From Methanoculleus sp. 7T (GTDB lineage: Archaea; Halobacteriota; Methanomicrobia; Methanomicrobiales; Methanoculleaceae), in assembly GCF_023195915.1 (NCBI RefSeq), contig NZ_JALPRP010000001.1, positions 620,001 to 684,000 on the forward strand: DNA of 64,000 bases, in the 5' to 3' direction. The notes beneath the pieces were generated by a model. The model saw nothing but the letters and a program-made list of their open reading frames with translations, searched no databases and was not told where the DNA came from. Made by a program: the position numbers and the translations under genes. Positions 55,289 through 63,722 of this stretch are shown here, piece by piece (the stretch's first letter is position 1; every line of letters starts with the position of its first letter).

Positions 55289-55870
55289 TCATCGTCGCCG
55301 AAGCAGGAGCGCCGCTGCAAGCACGACACCGGTTGCCGCAAGTACAGCGGCGGCCGGCGCTGCCGCCGTCGGTGTAGGGGAGGGTGTCGCCGTCGGTGTC
55401 ATCGTCGGAGTCTCGACCGCCGTGGGTGTCGCTGTGGGCGGAGCAGCCGTCTCGGGTGCCCGGGTGCCGGGCGGCGTCCCGAGCGTAACGGGAATGGTCG
55501 TGTAACTCCGGCCGGAGAGGTTCGACCGGTCGACGGGTGCGTCCACGGCATAAACGGTGTAAATCCCGGGATCAAGCCCTGTCTCACCCGTCCTCCAGCG
55601 ATAGGTCCAGCGGTTATCGGCATCGACCGTCACCGTCGTGAAACTCTCCGGATCGCCGGACCGAACGGGCGTATCCGGATCTTCAAGCCGCCCGCCGCCG
55701 GGCGGCAGGTTCGGGCCGGTCACGAAGAGGTAGATGGTATCGCTCCCGGTGCTTGTCCCGGCAAGCACGATCTCGCTCCCCGGGTAGGCCGTGACGGCAG
55801 AGGCGACCGGGACCGCGGCGAGAGCGATGAGGAGAGAGATACCTACGAGAGTTACAGTCCTATCCAGCAT
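55289..55870 (-). CDS. Secreted protein with Thr/Pro-rich stalk and C-terminal helix
   Basis: 193 residues. Signal peptide LVGISLLIALAAVPVASA, one beta-sandwich-like domain (YPGSEIVLAGTSTGSDTIYLF, TVTVDADNRWTYRWRTG, LDPGIYTVYAVD), a Thr/Pro/Ala stalk (PTATPTAVETPTMTPTATP) and a terminal helix VLAATGVVLAAALLLRRR. The unit resembles repeats found in larger Methanomicrobiales surface proteins. Start ATG 55870 follows GTGGTGA. Function unknown, probably envelope-attached. Confidence 0.78.
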   Translation of the reverse strand: MLDRTVTLVGISLLIALAAVPVASAVTAYPGSEIVLAGTSTGSDTIYLFVTGPNLPPGGGRLEDPDTPVRSGDPESFTTVTVDADNRWTYRWRTGETGLDPGIYTVYAVDAPVDRSNLSGRSYTTIPVTLGTPPGTRAPETAAPPTATPTAVETPTMTPTATPSPTPTAAAPAAAVLAATGVVLAAALLLRRR

Positions 55871-55919
55871 GCGGTTCACCACAACCCGGTCGGCACAGGA
55901 GACGATGAACCTGATCCCG

Positions 55920-56897
55920 TCAGATAAGAATAGCACCGTCTTCTTCAGCGTACGCCTCCACGAGCAACCGTGTGCTCGCCTTCGGTTCGCCGCCCTCGGG
56001 TGTGAAGCGCGCTCCGTCGAGGGCGGCAACGATCGCTCCGATCGCCTCGGCATGCGACCGCCCGTAACCTCCCTCAAGCGCGAGGGCGAGAGCACCAAAA
56101 CCCATATCCGCCAGCATCCCGGTCAGGGCCCCGAAATCGCCCGGGCATAGAGCCATCGAGCCGAGCGGGTCGTCGAACGCTGCGTCCTGCCCCGCCGATA
56201 CCACCACGAGGCCCGGTTCGAACCGCCTGATCGCCGGGACGACAATCTTCCGAAAGACCAGGGCGTAGTCGGCGCCGGTCGAGCCCGACTCAAGCGGCGC
56301 ATTGATCGTGTACCCGACACCCCGACCGGCGCCCCGCTCCTCCGGCCAGCCGGTCCCGGGGAAGAGTCCCATCTGGTGGACCGAGCAGTAGAGTACCCGG
56401 TCCGTGGTGTAGAACGCCGCTTGCGTCCCGTTCCCATGATGCAGGTCCCAGTCCACGACTACGACACGGTCGACCTCCCGGAGCGCCTTGGCCGTGGCGA
56501 CGGCGACGTTGTTGAAGAGGCAGAACCCCATCGCCCGCGCCGGCATGGCATGGTGCCCCGGCGGGCGGACCAGAGCAAACGAGTGTTCGCCGTCAAGCGC
56601 CCGCTCCACCGCCTGCCAGACGGCCCCAACCGCATACAGGGCCGCGTCGAACGACCCGGAGGCGGCATAGGTGTCGGGGTCGATATAGCAGGCCCGGCCC
56701 AGTGGGCATTCCCTGCAGAACGAGCGTATGGCGGTGATGTACCGGGGCGTGTGCACCCGCGCCAGGTCCTCGGGCGCCGCCCGCTCGGGGGTTATGCGGC
56801 GGGCATCGCTCGGCACCCCTGCGAGAGCGGCCCGAAGACGCGCCTGCGACTCTGGGTGGCCCGGGTCGTCATGCGCCGCAAAGACCTCTCCCGTCAC
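55920..56897 (-). CDS. Histone deacetylase-family amidohydrolase
   Basis: 325-residue zinc deacetylase of the arginase fold. Active-site elements are present: RPPGHHA (His pair), DWDLHHGNGTQAAF (Asp and His zinc ligands), SAGQDAAFDDPLGSM (Asp zinc ligand) and LEGGYG. The substrate may be an acetylated protein such as Alba or an acetylpolyamine. The start is GTG 56897; family members usually carry six to eight more N-terminal residues, but no start codon is available there. Confidence 0.9.
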   Translation of the reverse strand: MTGEVFAAHDDPGHPESQARLRAALAGVPSDARRITPERAAPEDLARVHTPRYITAIRSFCRECPLGRACYIDPDTYAASGSFDAALYAVGAVWQAVERALDGEHSFALVRPPGHHAMPARAMGFCLFNNVAVATAKALREVDRVVVVDWDLHHGNGTQAAFYTTDRVLYCSVHQMGLFPGTGWPEERGAGRGVGYTINAPLESGSTGADYALVFRKIVVPAIRRFEPGLVVVSAGQDAAFDDPLGSMALCPGDFGALTGMLADMGFGALALALEGGYGRSHAEAIGAIVAALDGARFTPEGGEPKASTRLLVEAYAEEDGAILI

Positions 56898-57001
56898 GAC
56901 CGAGTAGAATATCGGTGATCTGGGTTGGATTGGGTATCGAACATGAATCTTAATACTGCTTGAGGGCCACCATTAAGCTTTTATTGACGTGATAGCATCA
57001 A

Positions 57002-58417
57002 CTAAATGTAGCGTATTATTTTCACCAAACCGTGTTCTCGTTCATCGGTAGCATCATGTATTACATCAAAAACAACCGTATCCATGAAATACTGCCTGAT
57101 TATCCACAAAAATCTAGGCATGGGCTCTTGAAGAAAGGCGACCTTATCATCGAATCTCTTTTTCAGGAGGGCTTTTTTATATTCTTTCATATCAACCAAA
57201 AATAACTCAAATTTCACTAGGTTACTATAACGTGGATCTGACACTTGACATATTGAATTTCGCAGATACTGGTAGGCTTGGTAGATTTTTGAGAACTCCA
57301 TCCGTATCTTGGGATAGACGGGGACCAATAAATGCCGAACATAAATACTCTCATAACCCCGGATACTTACCCACTCATTGTGCCATATTGTAAAGTTCCC
57401 GACCGGCTGTGTTCTACAATACGGACCGATGCCATCATCGTGCAGATATAACTCAGTCACTCTACCGTTTTCATGTCGGTATCCACTAATAACCACTGCA
57501 TGATACGCAAACTCGGGTTCTTCCTTTATTCGCCTAAGATATCGTGAAAATTTACGCCTCATTTTGTACTTTTTTCCAGGCTTTTTTAGCGCAATTGCGG
57601 CAATAACCGGGATACCCATGTTAATGTAGGCTATTACAGAATCAGCTGTGATATCATCATATTTTGGGTCATAACTACTCCCCTGAACAAACGAAGGCAC
57701 GATAAACTCCGTATCTAAACCGATCTGGGTAAAGCAATTTTTCATCTCGTATATAGTCAAGCCTTTAGAGGGGAAATTTCGATTTAGCGAGATAAAAGAG
57801 ACTGACCTTTCTGTCACTTCATACGGAGAATGGGTGGGCACACCAAAGAGCTTTGATAATGGATGCAATGCAATCCAGCATGCAATTGTAGCACACCCAC
57901 CCACGGTTGAGTCTTGAGTCTGAAAAGGTAATGACTCAACCTTCAGATCAATTCCAAAAAGCGATACATGATAAGTATGTTTAATAAAAACCCTTTTCGC
58001 TGCACCATCGCTTTCAGGATATGTCACCAGTAAAGTTTTCCCGATCAGAGGATTGTCATCTTTATCATTTATAGGTTTTATTACCGTGAAACCAAGATAC
58101 GACTTGTTTAATCGTACAATATCCTCGTCAGATCCATCAACTAAGATTTCATTGAATGTTTCAGAGGTCAAGGGGCATTTAAAAAAATGAAGTCTCGTTG
58201 TAAATCTATCATCTCCATTACGGAATGATCTCGAATAGTATTTAGAATAATCCAGTAAGAAATCCTTATCAACGTATTTTCTTTCAATAACGCAGGACAT
58301 TGCATTTTGTTCGGATAAATACCTAAATAAATAATCAGCGACGCCAGATTTACCAAGAATTTGCTTCGATTTTTGAAAAGAGATGACTAGATCAGATAGA
58401 TCTTGTGCTGAGTCCAT
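57002..58417 (-). CDS. Papain/C39-like fold protein in an AT-rich island
   Basis: 471 residues, not recognised as a named family. The middle has a plausible cysteine-peptidase triad: Cys175 in DSTVGGCATIACW (with Gln168 ahead), His306 in FAYHAVVISGYR and Asp327/328 in LYLHDDGIGPY, spaced as in C39/papain-like enzymes. The first 160 and last 110 residues show no motif I know. There is no signal peptide, so it probably acts inside the cell. Base composition is markedly AT-rich and codon use unlike its neighbours, a sign of transfer. Upstream, 7 bases away, is a small partner gene. A host-defence or toxin role is possible but unproven. Confidence 0.72.
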   Translation of the reverse strand: MDSAQDLSDLVISFQKSKQILGKSGVADYLFRYLSEQNAMSCVIERKYVDKDFLLDYSKYYSRSFRNGDDRFTTRLHFFKCPLTSETFNEILVDGSDEDIVRLNKSYLGFTVIKPINDKDDNPLIGKTLLVTYPESDGAAKRVFIKHTYHVSLFGIDLKVESLPFQTQDSTVGGCATIACWIALHPLSKLFGVPTHSPYEVTERSVSFISLNRNFPSKGLTIYEMKNCFTQIGLDTEFIVPSFVQGSSYDPKYDDITADSVIAYINMGIPVIAAIALKKPGKKYKMRRKFSRYLRRIKEEPEFAYHAVVISGYRHENGRVTELYLHDDGIGPYCRTQPVGNFTIWHNEWVSIRGYESIYVRHLLVPVYPKIRMEFSKIYQAYQYLRNSICQVSDPRYSNLVKFELFLVDMKEYKKALLKKRFDDKVAFLQEPMPRFLWIIRQYFMDTVVFDVIHDATDEREHGLVKIIRYI

Positions 58418-58424
58418 ATTTTTA

Positions 58425-58769
58425 CTAAATTGTAAAAGGCCTTAATACTTCCTCTAATGGTATATTATTATGTCGGCATTTCACTTCCTCTACATCTCGA
58501 ATGACCTGTGAATCGAAGAGTGTCTGCATGTCCTTTAGCACGTAATTATTATGTGGTACAATAATCGTTTTTATGATCTGCATCTTCTCATTTTCATCCA
58601 TAACATACATCCCCGATTTTCCCCACCTAAAGCCTTCGAAGAGATCACATGGGTATATATAGCCTAACAACTGTTTAATGCTCACCCTCGAGGCAGAGCA
58701 GTAATTAACATGTGATTGTTCTTGCAAACCATATTTATACCTATCGATTTTATTCAACTTTGCACTCAA
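58425..58769 (-). CDS. Small protein paired with the papain-like gene
   Basis: 114 residues from TTG 58769, or 110 from TTG 58757; no ATG is available until residue 54. No known domain. It ends 7 bases before the 471-residue gene and shares its AT-rich composition, so the two probably form a unit. A TATA-like CTATAAAC (58786-58793) is close to the first TTG, so the true start may lie slightly inside. It could be a regulator, antitoxin or substrate of the partner; this is a guess. Confidence 0.55.
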   Translation of the reverse strand: MSAKLNKIDRYKYGLQEQSHVNYCSASRVSIKQLLGYIYPCDLFEGFRWGKSGMYVMDENEKMQIIKTIIVPHNNYVLKDMQTLFDSQVIRDVEEVKCRHNNIPLEEVLRPFTI

Positions 58770-58970
58770 ATAGGGGAGAAATGCTCTATAAACTTTCCCA
58801 ATTAGCGTCGGAAAATTTTAGAATTAGTATAGAGGTCAACACGTATTAAGTTAAATTGCCCCCATTTTGGACTTATATCGGTAAAATAACCACACCCTTA
58901 AACTTGACCATTGCGCTGCGACATTAACTCCCACACACCTCATATCGAGGTCGTCCCAAAACGCCTCTAC

Positions 58971-58992
58971 CGGGAGGGGGTGCCCCCTCCCG
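58971..58992. repeat. GC-rich hairpin repeat
   Basis: CGGGAGGGGG (58971-58980) and CCCCCTCCCG (58983-58992) form a perfect 10-base hairpin, followed by GGTCCCTCCCC. Same family as 19548 and 46303. It marks the GC-rich border of the AT-rich island. The rest of 58770-59386 holds only a doubtful short frame. Confidence 0.65.
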
Positions 58993-59153
58993 GTCCCTCC
59001 CCGAGTTGCGATGCCTGGTGGGAAGCCGTGTCAACAATTTGACGCCATATAATGCCCAATTCTCCGAAAACGTGCGTAAGAGTACACTACATCCGGTGGA
59101 TCTTCGATCACCGAACACTTTGGGGACAATCTCATCGAATAGAATTACGTAGA

Positions 59154-59300
59154 TTAGGCCTCCTCTTTCACACCAAATGCGACAACAGGTATTGCGACCA
59201 ATTGACGCGCCTGTGATTCCATGCCATCCTTGATCTGCTTCTTCGGCATTATGTTCTGGGGTATCAGATACTCTAGGATCACCACTAAGTGAACCTGCAT
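59154..59300 (-). other. Doubtful 48-residue open reading frame
   Basis: ATG 59300 to TAA 59154 gives a 48-residue peptide, N-terminus MQVHLVVILEYLIPQN and C-terminus VAIPVVAFGVKEEA. It reads like natural protein sequence and may be a small gene or a fragment. No clear ribosome site precedes it. Confidence 0.25.
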
Positions 59301-59386
59301 GCGCTACCAGGGCTCAGACCGAAGCCCCGGATCCGCCCCACCCCCGGCTATGCATTTATGAGAGAGCATGAACATGAGGGTGTCGC

Positions 59387-60514
59387 ATGGCTCCGTCCGG
59401 CGTAATCGCCCCATCGTGTATCTACGCCTGCACCCGGTTCCGTGTCCGCAGGACGAAACTCCTTCCCCGTGAAGACTACCTGCGCGTCATGCGGATGAGC
59501 ATACCGGAGATCGTCGCCTACTTCGGCCGGCAAGAGGAGTACAGCCAGGAGATCGCGGAATTGGTACACGAATTCTCCGGCGCCCAACTCATCGAAGAGG
59601 CCGTAAACCGCAGTTTGGCGTGGTCGTTCCAGCACGCCATGGCGATCGCCCCGGGGGACTTGCGAACCCTGACCGGCGAATACCTCAACCGGTGGGACAT
59701 CGCAAACATCATGGCGATTCTGCGGGGCACGACCCACGACGTTCCCCAGCGGCAGATTCGGGACCTCCTGATCCCTGCAGGCGAACTCGACAGCGCGCTC
59801 CTCGACCGCCTCTTAGGCCTTGCGACCTGCGGCGAGGTTCTGGAGGAACTCCGGGGCTGGCGGCTCTACCCGGTCCTTGCAGAGTACTATCGGATCTGCG
59901 GAGAGCGGGGCGTCTTTGCCCGGATCGAGAACGAACTCTACAAGCACTACTACGCCGGGCTGCTCGGTCTTGCCGCATCCGGGTGCAGCGGGTGTCAGGA
60001 GTTGATCGCCTACCTCCGGTTTGAGATCGATATCACCAACATGAAGAACCTTCTTCGGCTCCGCTGCGCAGAGGAGGCATGCGATATCACGGCCATCGAC
60101 CGGACCATGGTTCCAGGCGGCCGTATCCCCATCGACCTCTTCCGACGGCTCTTCGGCATCGAGACGGAGGGGGAGTTCGTCAGCATCTTCCTGCAGACCG
60201 ATATCGTCCCGGTCCTAACCCGAGCGGTGCGCGAACTCCGAGAAGATCCCGACTTCTCCAGCAGCGACGCCGCAGAACTGGTCTGGCAGCGGTGGCATCA
60301 GCACCGGCGGCCCATTCACGAGGTCGAGATGGCGGTCACCCGCATCAGGCTCCGCGAACTGGAATCGCTCTCCCGGCGTCACCCGTTCTCGGTCCTGCCG
60401 GTGCTCGCATACCTTGAGCGGAAGAAGTACGAGGTCGCGAACCTACGGGCGATCGCACGAGGAAAAGCCTTTGGCCTGCCGTCCGAGCGGATATGGCAGT
60501 ACATCGTATTATAG
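59387..60514 (+). CDS. atpC: A-type ATP synthase subunit C
   Basis: 375-residue subunit of the central stalk collar that links the rotor to the membrane ring. YACTRFRVRRTKLLPREDYLRVMRMSIPEI and FEIDITNMKNLLRLR are typical, as is the C-terminal AYLERKKYEVANLRAIARGK. ATG 59387 has GAGGGTG ahead. Only atpD follows; the usual E, F, A and B genes are absent here, so this is a separated or second copy of part of the operon. Confidence 0.9.
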   Translation: MAPSGVIAPSCIYACTRFRVRRTKLLPREDYLRVMRMSIPEIVAYFGRQEEYSQEIAELVHEFSGAQLIEEAVNRSLAWSFQHAMAIAPGDLRTLTGEYLNRWDIANIMAILRGTTHDVPQRQIRDLLIPAGELDSALLDRLLGLATCGEVLEELRGWRLYPVLAEYYRICGERGVFARIENELYKHYYAGLLGLAASGCSGCQELIAYLRFEIDITNMKNLLRLRCAEEACDITAIDRTMVPGGRIPIDLFRRLFGIETEGEFVSIFLQTDIVPVLTRAVRELREDPDFSSSDAAELVWQRWHQHRRPIHEVEMAVTRIRLRELESLSRRHPFSVLPVLAYLERKKYEVANLRAIARGKAFGLPSERIWQYIVL

Positions 60515-60524
60515 GAGAGATGTC

Positions 60525-61169
60525 ATGCCGGTCGACGAGATCAAACCCACCAGATCCGGCCTGCTGATCGTTCGGCGGCGGATGGCTCTTGCAGAACGGA
60601 TACACCGACTTCTCTCGATGAAACTGGACGGCATGATGCTGGAGTTGGTCAAACTCGCCGACCAGACCGCCCTGCAGCGCAAAGATCTCGAAGATAAATA
60701 CGCGCGAGCTCGGGAGATGGCGGCGGTCGCCGCCATGATGGAAGGGGCCACTGGAGTGCTCCTTGCAGCGCTCTCCGTGGAGGCCTCCCCAACCTACACA
60801 GCCGGGCATAAGAACATCTTCGGGGTGCACCTCCCGGACCTGGAACCGGTGATGGTGAAGAAGACGCTCGACCAGCGCGGATACGGTGTCCTCGGGACAT
60901 CATCGGTCATCGACGACGCCGCCGACGCTTACGAAGACCTCCTCGAAGAGATCATCAGAAGCGCCGAACTCGAAGGAGGAGTCAAGCGGCTGCTCGACGA
61001 CATCGAACGGACCAGGCGGCGCGTGAATGCGCTGGAGTTCAAGGTCATCCCCGAACTTACCGAGATACGCCGGTTTATCGAAGACCAGCGCGACGAGATG
61101 GAGCGGCAGGAGTGGACACGGCTCCGGAGGATCAAGAAGATAAAGGCGAAACGGGCGGAGAAACTCTAG
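60525..61169 (+). CDS. atpD: A-type ATP synthase subunit D
   Basis: 214-residue coiled-coil rotor shaft. KPTRSGLLIVRRRMALAERIHRLL is the conserved N-terminal helix and EGGVKRLLDDIERTRRRVNALEFKVIPEL the C-terminal one. ATG 60525 has AGGAGAG ahead. In complete operons atpD comes last, after A and B; here it directly follows atpC. Confidence 0.93.
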   Translation: MPVDEIKPTRSGLLIVRRRMALAERIHRLLSMKLDGMMLELVKLADQTALQRKDLEDKYARAREMAAVAAMMEGATGVLLAALSVEASPTYTAGHKNIFGVHLPDLEPVMVKKTLDQRGYGVLGTSSVIDDAADAYEDLLEEIIRSAELEGGVKRLLDDIERTRRRVNALEFKVIPELTEIRRFIEDQRDEMERQEWTRLRRIKKIKAKRAEKL

Positions 61170-61679
61170 TTCATCGATTCCAAACGAACAGACTATATCT
61201 GGCCTTCGTCCCATCCCACCCATAGCGTTGCTCCTCCCTGTCCCCCACCCCACCCGCGCTTCGCGCTCCTCAATCGCACCTGGCGATGCTCAAACTTCGC
61301 TCCTATCGGAGCGTTGATTCCCCGCCCCCTCCCGGGGGCGAGGGCAGTCATGGCCATATCCGTGGGAAGCCGTGCCCCGGGAGCGGCATTGACGCCGGTT
61401 TCCCGGGAGAAGGGGATAGTGGGCCCGCATCCGGTTCTCCTCCGGGATCTCCCCATGGAGTGGACCATGGGGAGATCGCCATGGGGGAGGGGGCCGGGGA
61501 GGGGGTTTCCTCCTCCCCGCAGGTGGGGACCCGTACGTTCCTCCTCAAAGCCCCCCGCCCCGGAGGATGGGGGCAGGGACGGTGCAGAGGGGATACCCCA
61601 GTATGCAAACTCCCAGGCGGTGCGAAGCACGATCGACGATCTCCCCCGTTGAGAGTGCCGGTAATTGAGAATCGTTACA
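61170..61679. repeat. GC-rich intergenic region with repeats
   Basis: No gene supported. Contains the hairpin CGCTCC-TAT-CGGAGCG near 61300-61316, CCATGGAG/TGGACCATGG palindromic sequence near 61455-61473, and GATCGCCATGGGGGAGGGGG near 61475, related to the GC-rich hairpin family. The repeat unit here is longer and degenerate. Confidence 0.5.
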
Positions 61680-62222
61680 CTAGAGCCTGCCCTTCTGCCG
61701 CGCGAGGCACGCGATTGCGGCATCCACAATCGCGCCGAGGGCATCCACGCCGAAGGTCTCGGACGAGAGGACGATATCGTACGGCGCGAGGTCGCTGATA
61801 TCGATATCGTAGTAGGTCCGGTAGCGGGTGGCCTCCGAGTGCTGCCGGTTCTCGGTGTAGGCCCGGGCCCCTTCTTCGGTCATCCCGTCACGGCCCGCAA
61901 TACGCTTCGCCCGGCAGGAGAGCGATGCGGCGAGCCAGATCCGGAGATCGGCGTTCTCGACCATCCAGCCCGAGAGCCTGCCTTCGACGATGATGTTGTC
62001 TGTGCTCTCGCCGATCTCCTTCTGCCTGGCATCGATCATCCGGTCGACCGACGGGTCGCTCTCCGCGAACCTGCCGAAGTCGGCGAGTTCCATATCGTGC
62101 TCCCGGGCGAGCTGGCGAAAGACCTCCCCCGCGGATATGAGGTCAAGCCCGTACTTCCCGGCCAGGTACCGGGCAAGCGATGTGGTGCCGCTTCCCGGGG
62201 GGCCGCTGATGGTTATCCGCAT
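61680..62222 (-). CDS. cmk: Cytidylate kinase, archaeal type
   Basis: 180 residues; phosphorylates CMP/dCMP. P-loop GPPGSGTTSLARYLAG (residues 7-22), DLISAGEVFRQLAREH, VEGRLSGWM and the lid RIAGRDGMTEEGARAYTENR are the archaeal CMK pattern. Its ATG overlaps the membrane-protein stop (TGATG region). Part of the conserved secY-adkA-DUF106-cmk block. Confidence 0.95.
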   Translation of the reverse strand: MRITISGPPGSGTTSLARYLAGKYGLDLISAGEVFRQLAREHDMELADFGRFAESDPSVDRMIDARQKEIGESTDNIIVEGRLSGWMVENADLRIWLAASLSCRAKRIAGRDGMTEEGARAYTENRQHSEATRYRTYYDIDISDLAPYDIVLSSETFGVDALGAIVDAAIACLARQKGRL

Positions 62223-62842
62223 CAGATCCCTCCGATATTGAGCGATTTCCGGATCACCTGACTGATGGTCAGCGAACAGATCATGTACCAGAGGATCCAG
62301 GCCGGAACGATCCAGAACGCAACGTCCGAGAGACTGACAGCCCCGATGAAGGGCAGCACGATGCCGCTAGCAATACTGACCGGCGCGCCGACCGGCGGGA
62401 GCCGGAAGAGGAGCCAGAAGAAGATCGGCACCGTCAGCACGAGGATAATCGCCATGGGGGTAAACTGCTGCCGAGAGATCTCCAGTTGGTCCTGCATCAT
62501 CCGGTCGCGCTTCCCCTCAAGTTTCTTGATCTTCTTCTCGTCCCCGGAGAGTTGGGCCTCGCGGAACTCCTTCTGGAACTCCCGCATCTTCTCCTGCACC
62601 TCCTGCATCTTCTCGTAATTGATGGTGTATTTCTGGACGAGCGACGAGTACAGGCCCGTAATACCGGAGAGGATGAGGATCATGACAAAGAACGGCACAC
62701 CGAAGACATCGATGAACGGCCCGAGCATCATATCCATCACCGCTCCGACGGTCACCCGCACCCACTCTATGCCGTACGAGAGCATCACGAGCATGGTAAA
62801 GAGGAGGGCGATCGTCGGGCCGTGCTTCTTCAGGTCCACCAT
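62222..62842 (-). CDS. EMC3/TMCO1 (DUF106) Oxa1-superfamily membrane protein
   Basis: 206-residue membrane-protein insertase relative. Hydrophobic segments are ALLFTMLVMLSYGIEWV, VFGVPFFVMILILSGITGL, PMAIILVLTVPIFFWLLF and VSLSDVAFWIVPAWILWYM. A long cytoplasmic coiled coil (YEKMQEVQEKMREFQKEFRE) lies between helices, as in archaeal Oxa1-like Ylp1/DUF106 proteins. It probably works with SecY in membrane insertion. Confidence 0.92.
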   Translation of the reverse strand: MVDLKKHGPTIALLFTMLVMLSYGIEWVRVTVGAVMDMMLGPFIDVFGVPFFVMILILSGITGLYSSLVQKYTINYEKMQEVQEKMREFQKEFREAQLSGDEKKIKKLEGKRDRMMQDQLEISRQQFTPMAIILVLTVPIFFWLLFRLPPVGAPVSIASGIVLPFIGAVSLSDVAFWIVPAWILWYMICSLTISQVIRKSLNIGGI

Positions 62843-62849
62843 AATCAGG

Positions 62850-63425
62850 TTACCTCAGTACGTCCACGAGATCGCCGACAGCTCGTTCGAGCAAGAAGTT
62901 CTCGTTCTTGACTATCTTGATGGTGCAGCCGGTGTACATCGCATACGCCGCGGCGACGGCGCGGTTGAACTCCTGGTGCTCGGCGATCGCCCGGGCACCC
63001 TCCATGTCGCGGACTCTCGACTCGTCGCCGAGCCGGCGCATCAGGATCTGGTCCGGGTCGGTCTCCACCAGCACGACCACGTCGGGCATCAGTTCCCGGA
63101 GCACCCACTCAGGCAGCCCCGCGAGGAAACCTGCCGGGGTCTTGACGCTGCTGTGGGTATCGATGATGATGTTCGCATCTCCGCTCATGGCGGCGATTCC
63201 CGAGGCAGCCGCCTGTTGGAGGCGCTTCTGGACATCTTTTCCGAGTTTACGCATCTCGTCGCGATTCGAGACCAGGTTCTCCTTACGGGCCACATCAAAC
63301 ATGAACGTGCCGAAGTTGACGGCCTCGTAGGTGATGCCTTCGGCCGCCAGTCTCTCCATCGCACCGTTGATGACGGTGGTCTTCCCAACGCCGGGAACCC
63401 CCGTCACGACGACTTTCTTCCCCAA
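62850..63425 (-). CDS. adkA: Adenylate kinase, archaeal AdkA type
   Basis: 191 residues; makes ADP from ATP and AMP. P-loop VTGVPGVGKTTVINGAMERL, then NFGTFMFDVA and IIDTHSSVKTPAGFLAGLP are the archaeal trimeric AdkA pattern. The start is TTG 63425: the only ribosome site, TTAGGAG, lies 8 bases before it and overlaps the upstream GTG 63434. The order secY-adkA-DUF106-cmk is widely conserved in Euryarchaeota. Confidence 0.93.
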   Translation of the reverse strand: MGKKVVVTGVPGVGKTTVINGAMERLAAEGITYEAVNFGTFMFDVARKENLVSNRDEMRKLGKDVQKRLQQAAASGIAAMSGDANIIIDTHSSVKTPAGFLAGLPEWVLRELMPDVVVLVETDPDQILMRRLGDESRVRDMEGARAIAEHQEFNRAVAAAYAMYTGCTIKIVKNENFLLERAVGDLVDVLR

Positions 63426-63608
63426 ATCTATCACTCCTAACTAGGTATAGTTCCCAGTAAAATAAATCCGTGCCTGAAAGAGTAATTCTTTTCGAAACCA
63501 CCCCGGCCTTGGACAGTTGCCGGGACCGCTCCGAGCGGAAAAAAAGGGCTGTGGTGTGTGGGTTTGGGAGGGGGCCGGAGTCACCCTTCTTGAAGGATAT
63601 AGGTTCGC

Positions 63609-63664
63609 TCCAGTCGAAACCGGCGCGGATATGAGGAAACATTCCAGTCGAAACCGGCGCGGAT
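63609..63664. repeat. 22-base direct repeat between secY and adkA
   Basis: TCCAGTCGAAACCGGCGCGGAT occurs at 63609-63630 and again at 63643-63664, separated by 12 bases (period 34). The second copy runs into a hairpin, AAACCGGCGC-GGAT-GCGCCGGTTT (63651-63674), a perfect 10-base stem. Confidence 0.85.
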
Positions 63665-63715
63665 GCGCCGGTTTCTCCCAGAGTGACTCCTCCGGTCCCG
63701 CCTCTGGGCGGGACC
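63651..63715. terminator. Double hairpin after secY
   Basis: Two strong hairpins: 63651-63674 (10-base stem, GGAT loop) and GGTCCCGCC-TCTG-GGCGGGACC at 63694-63715 (9-base stem). Both lie within 72 bases of the secY stop. They may end or process the secY transcript, or be mobile repeat elements. There is no T run directly behind them. Confidence 0.5.
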
Positions 63716-63722
63716 TCCGGAC

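Noticed and set aside
63609-63664. Start of a CRISPR array
   Set aside because: Only two repeat copies with a 12-base spacer, no further units and no cas genes.
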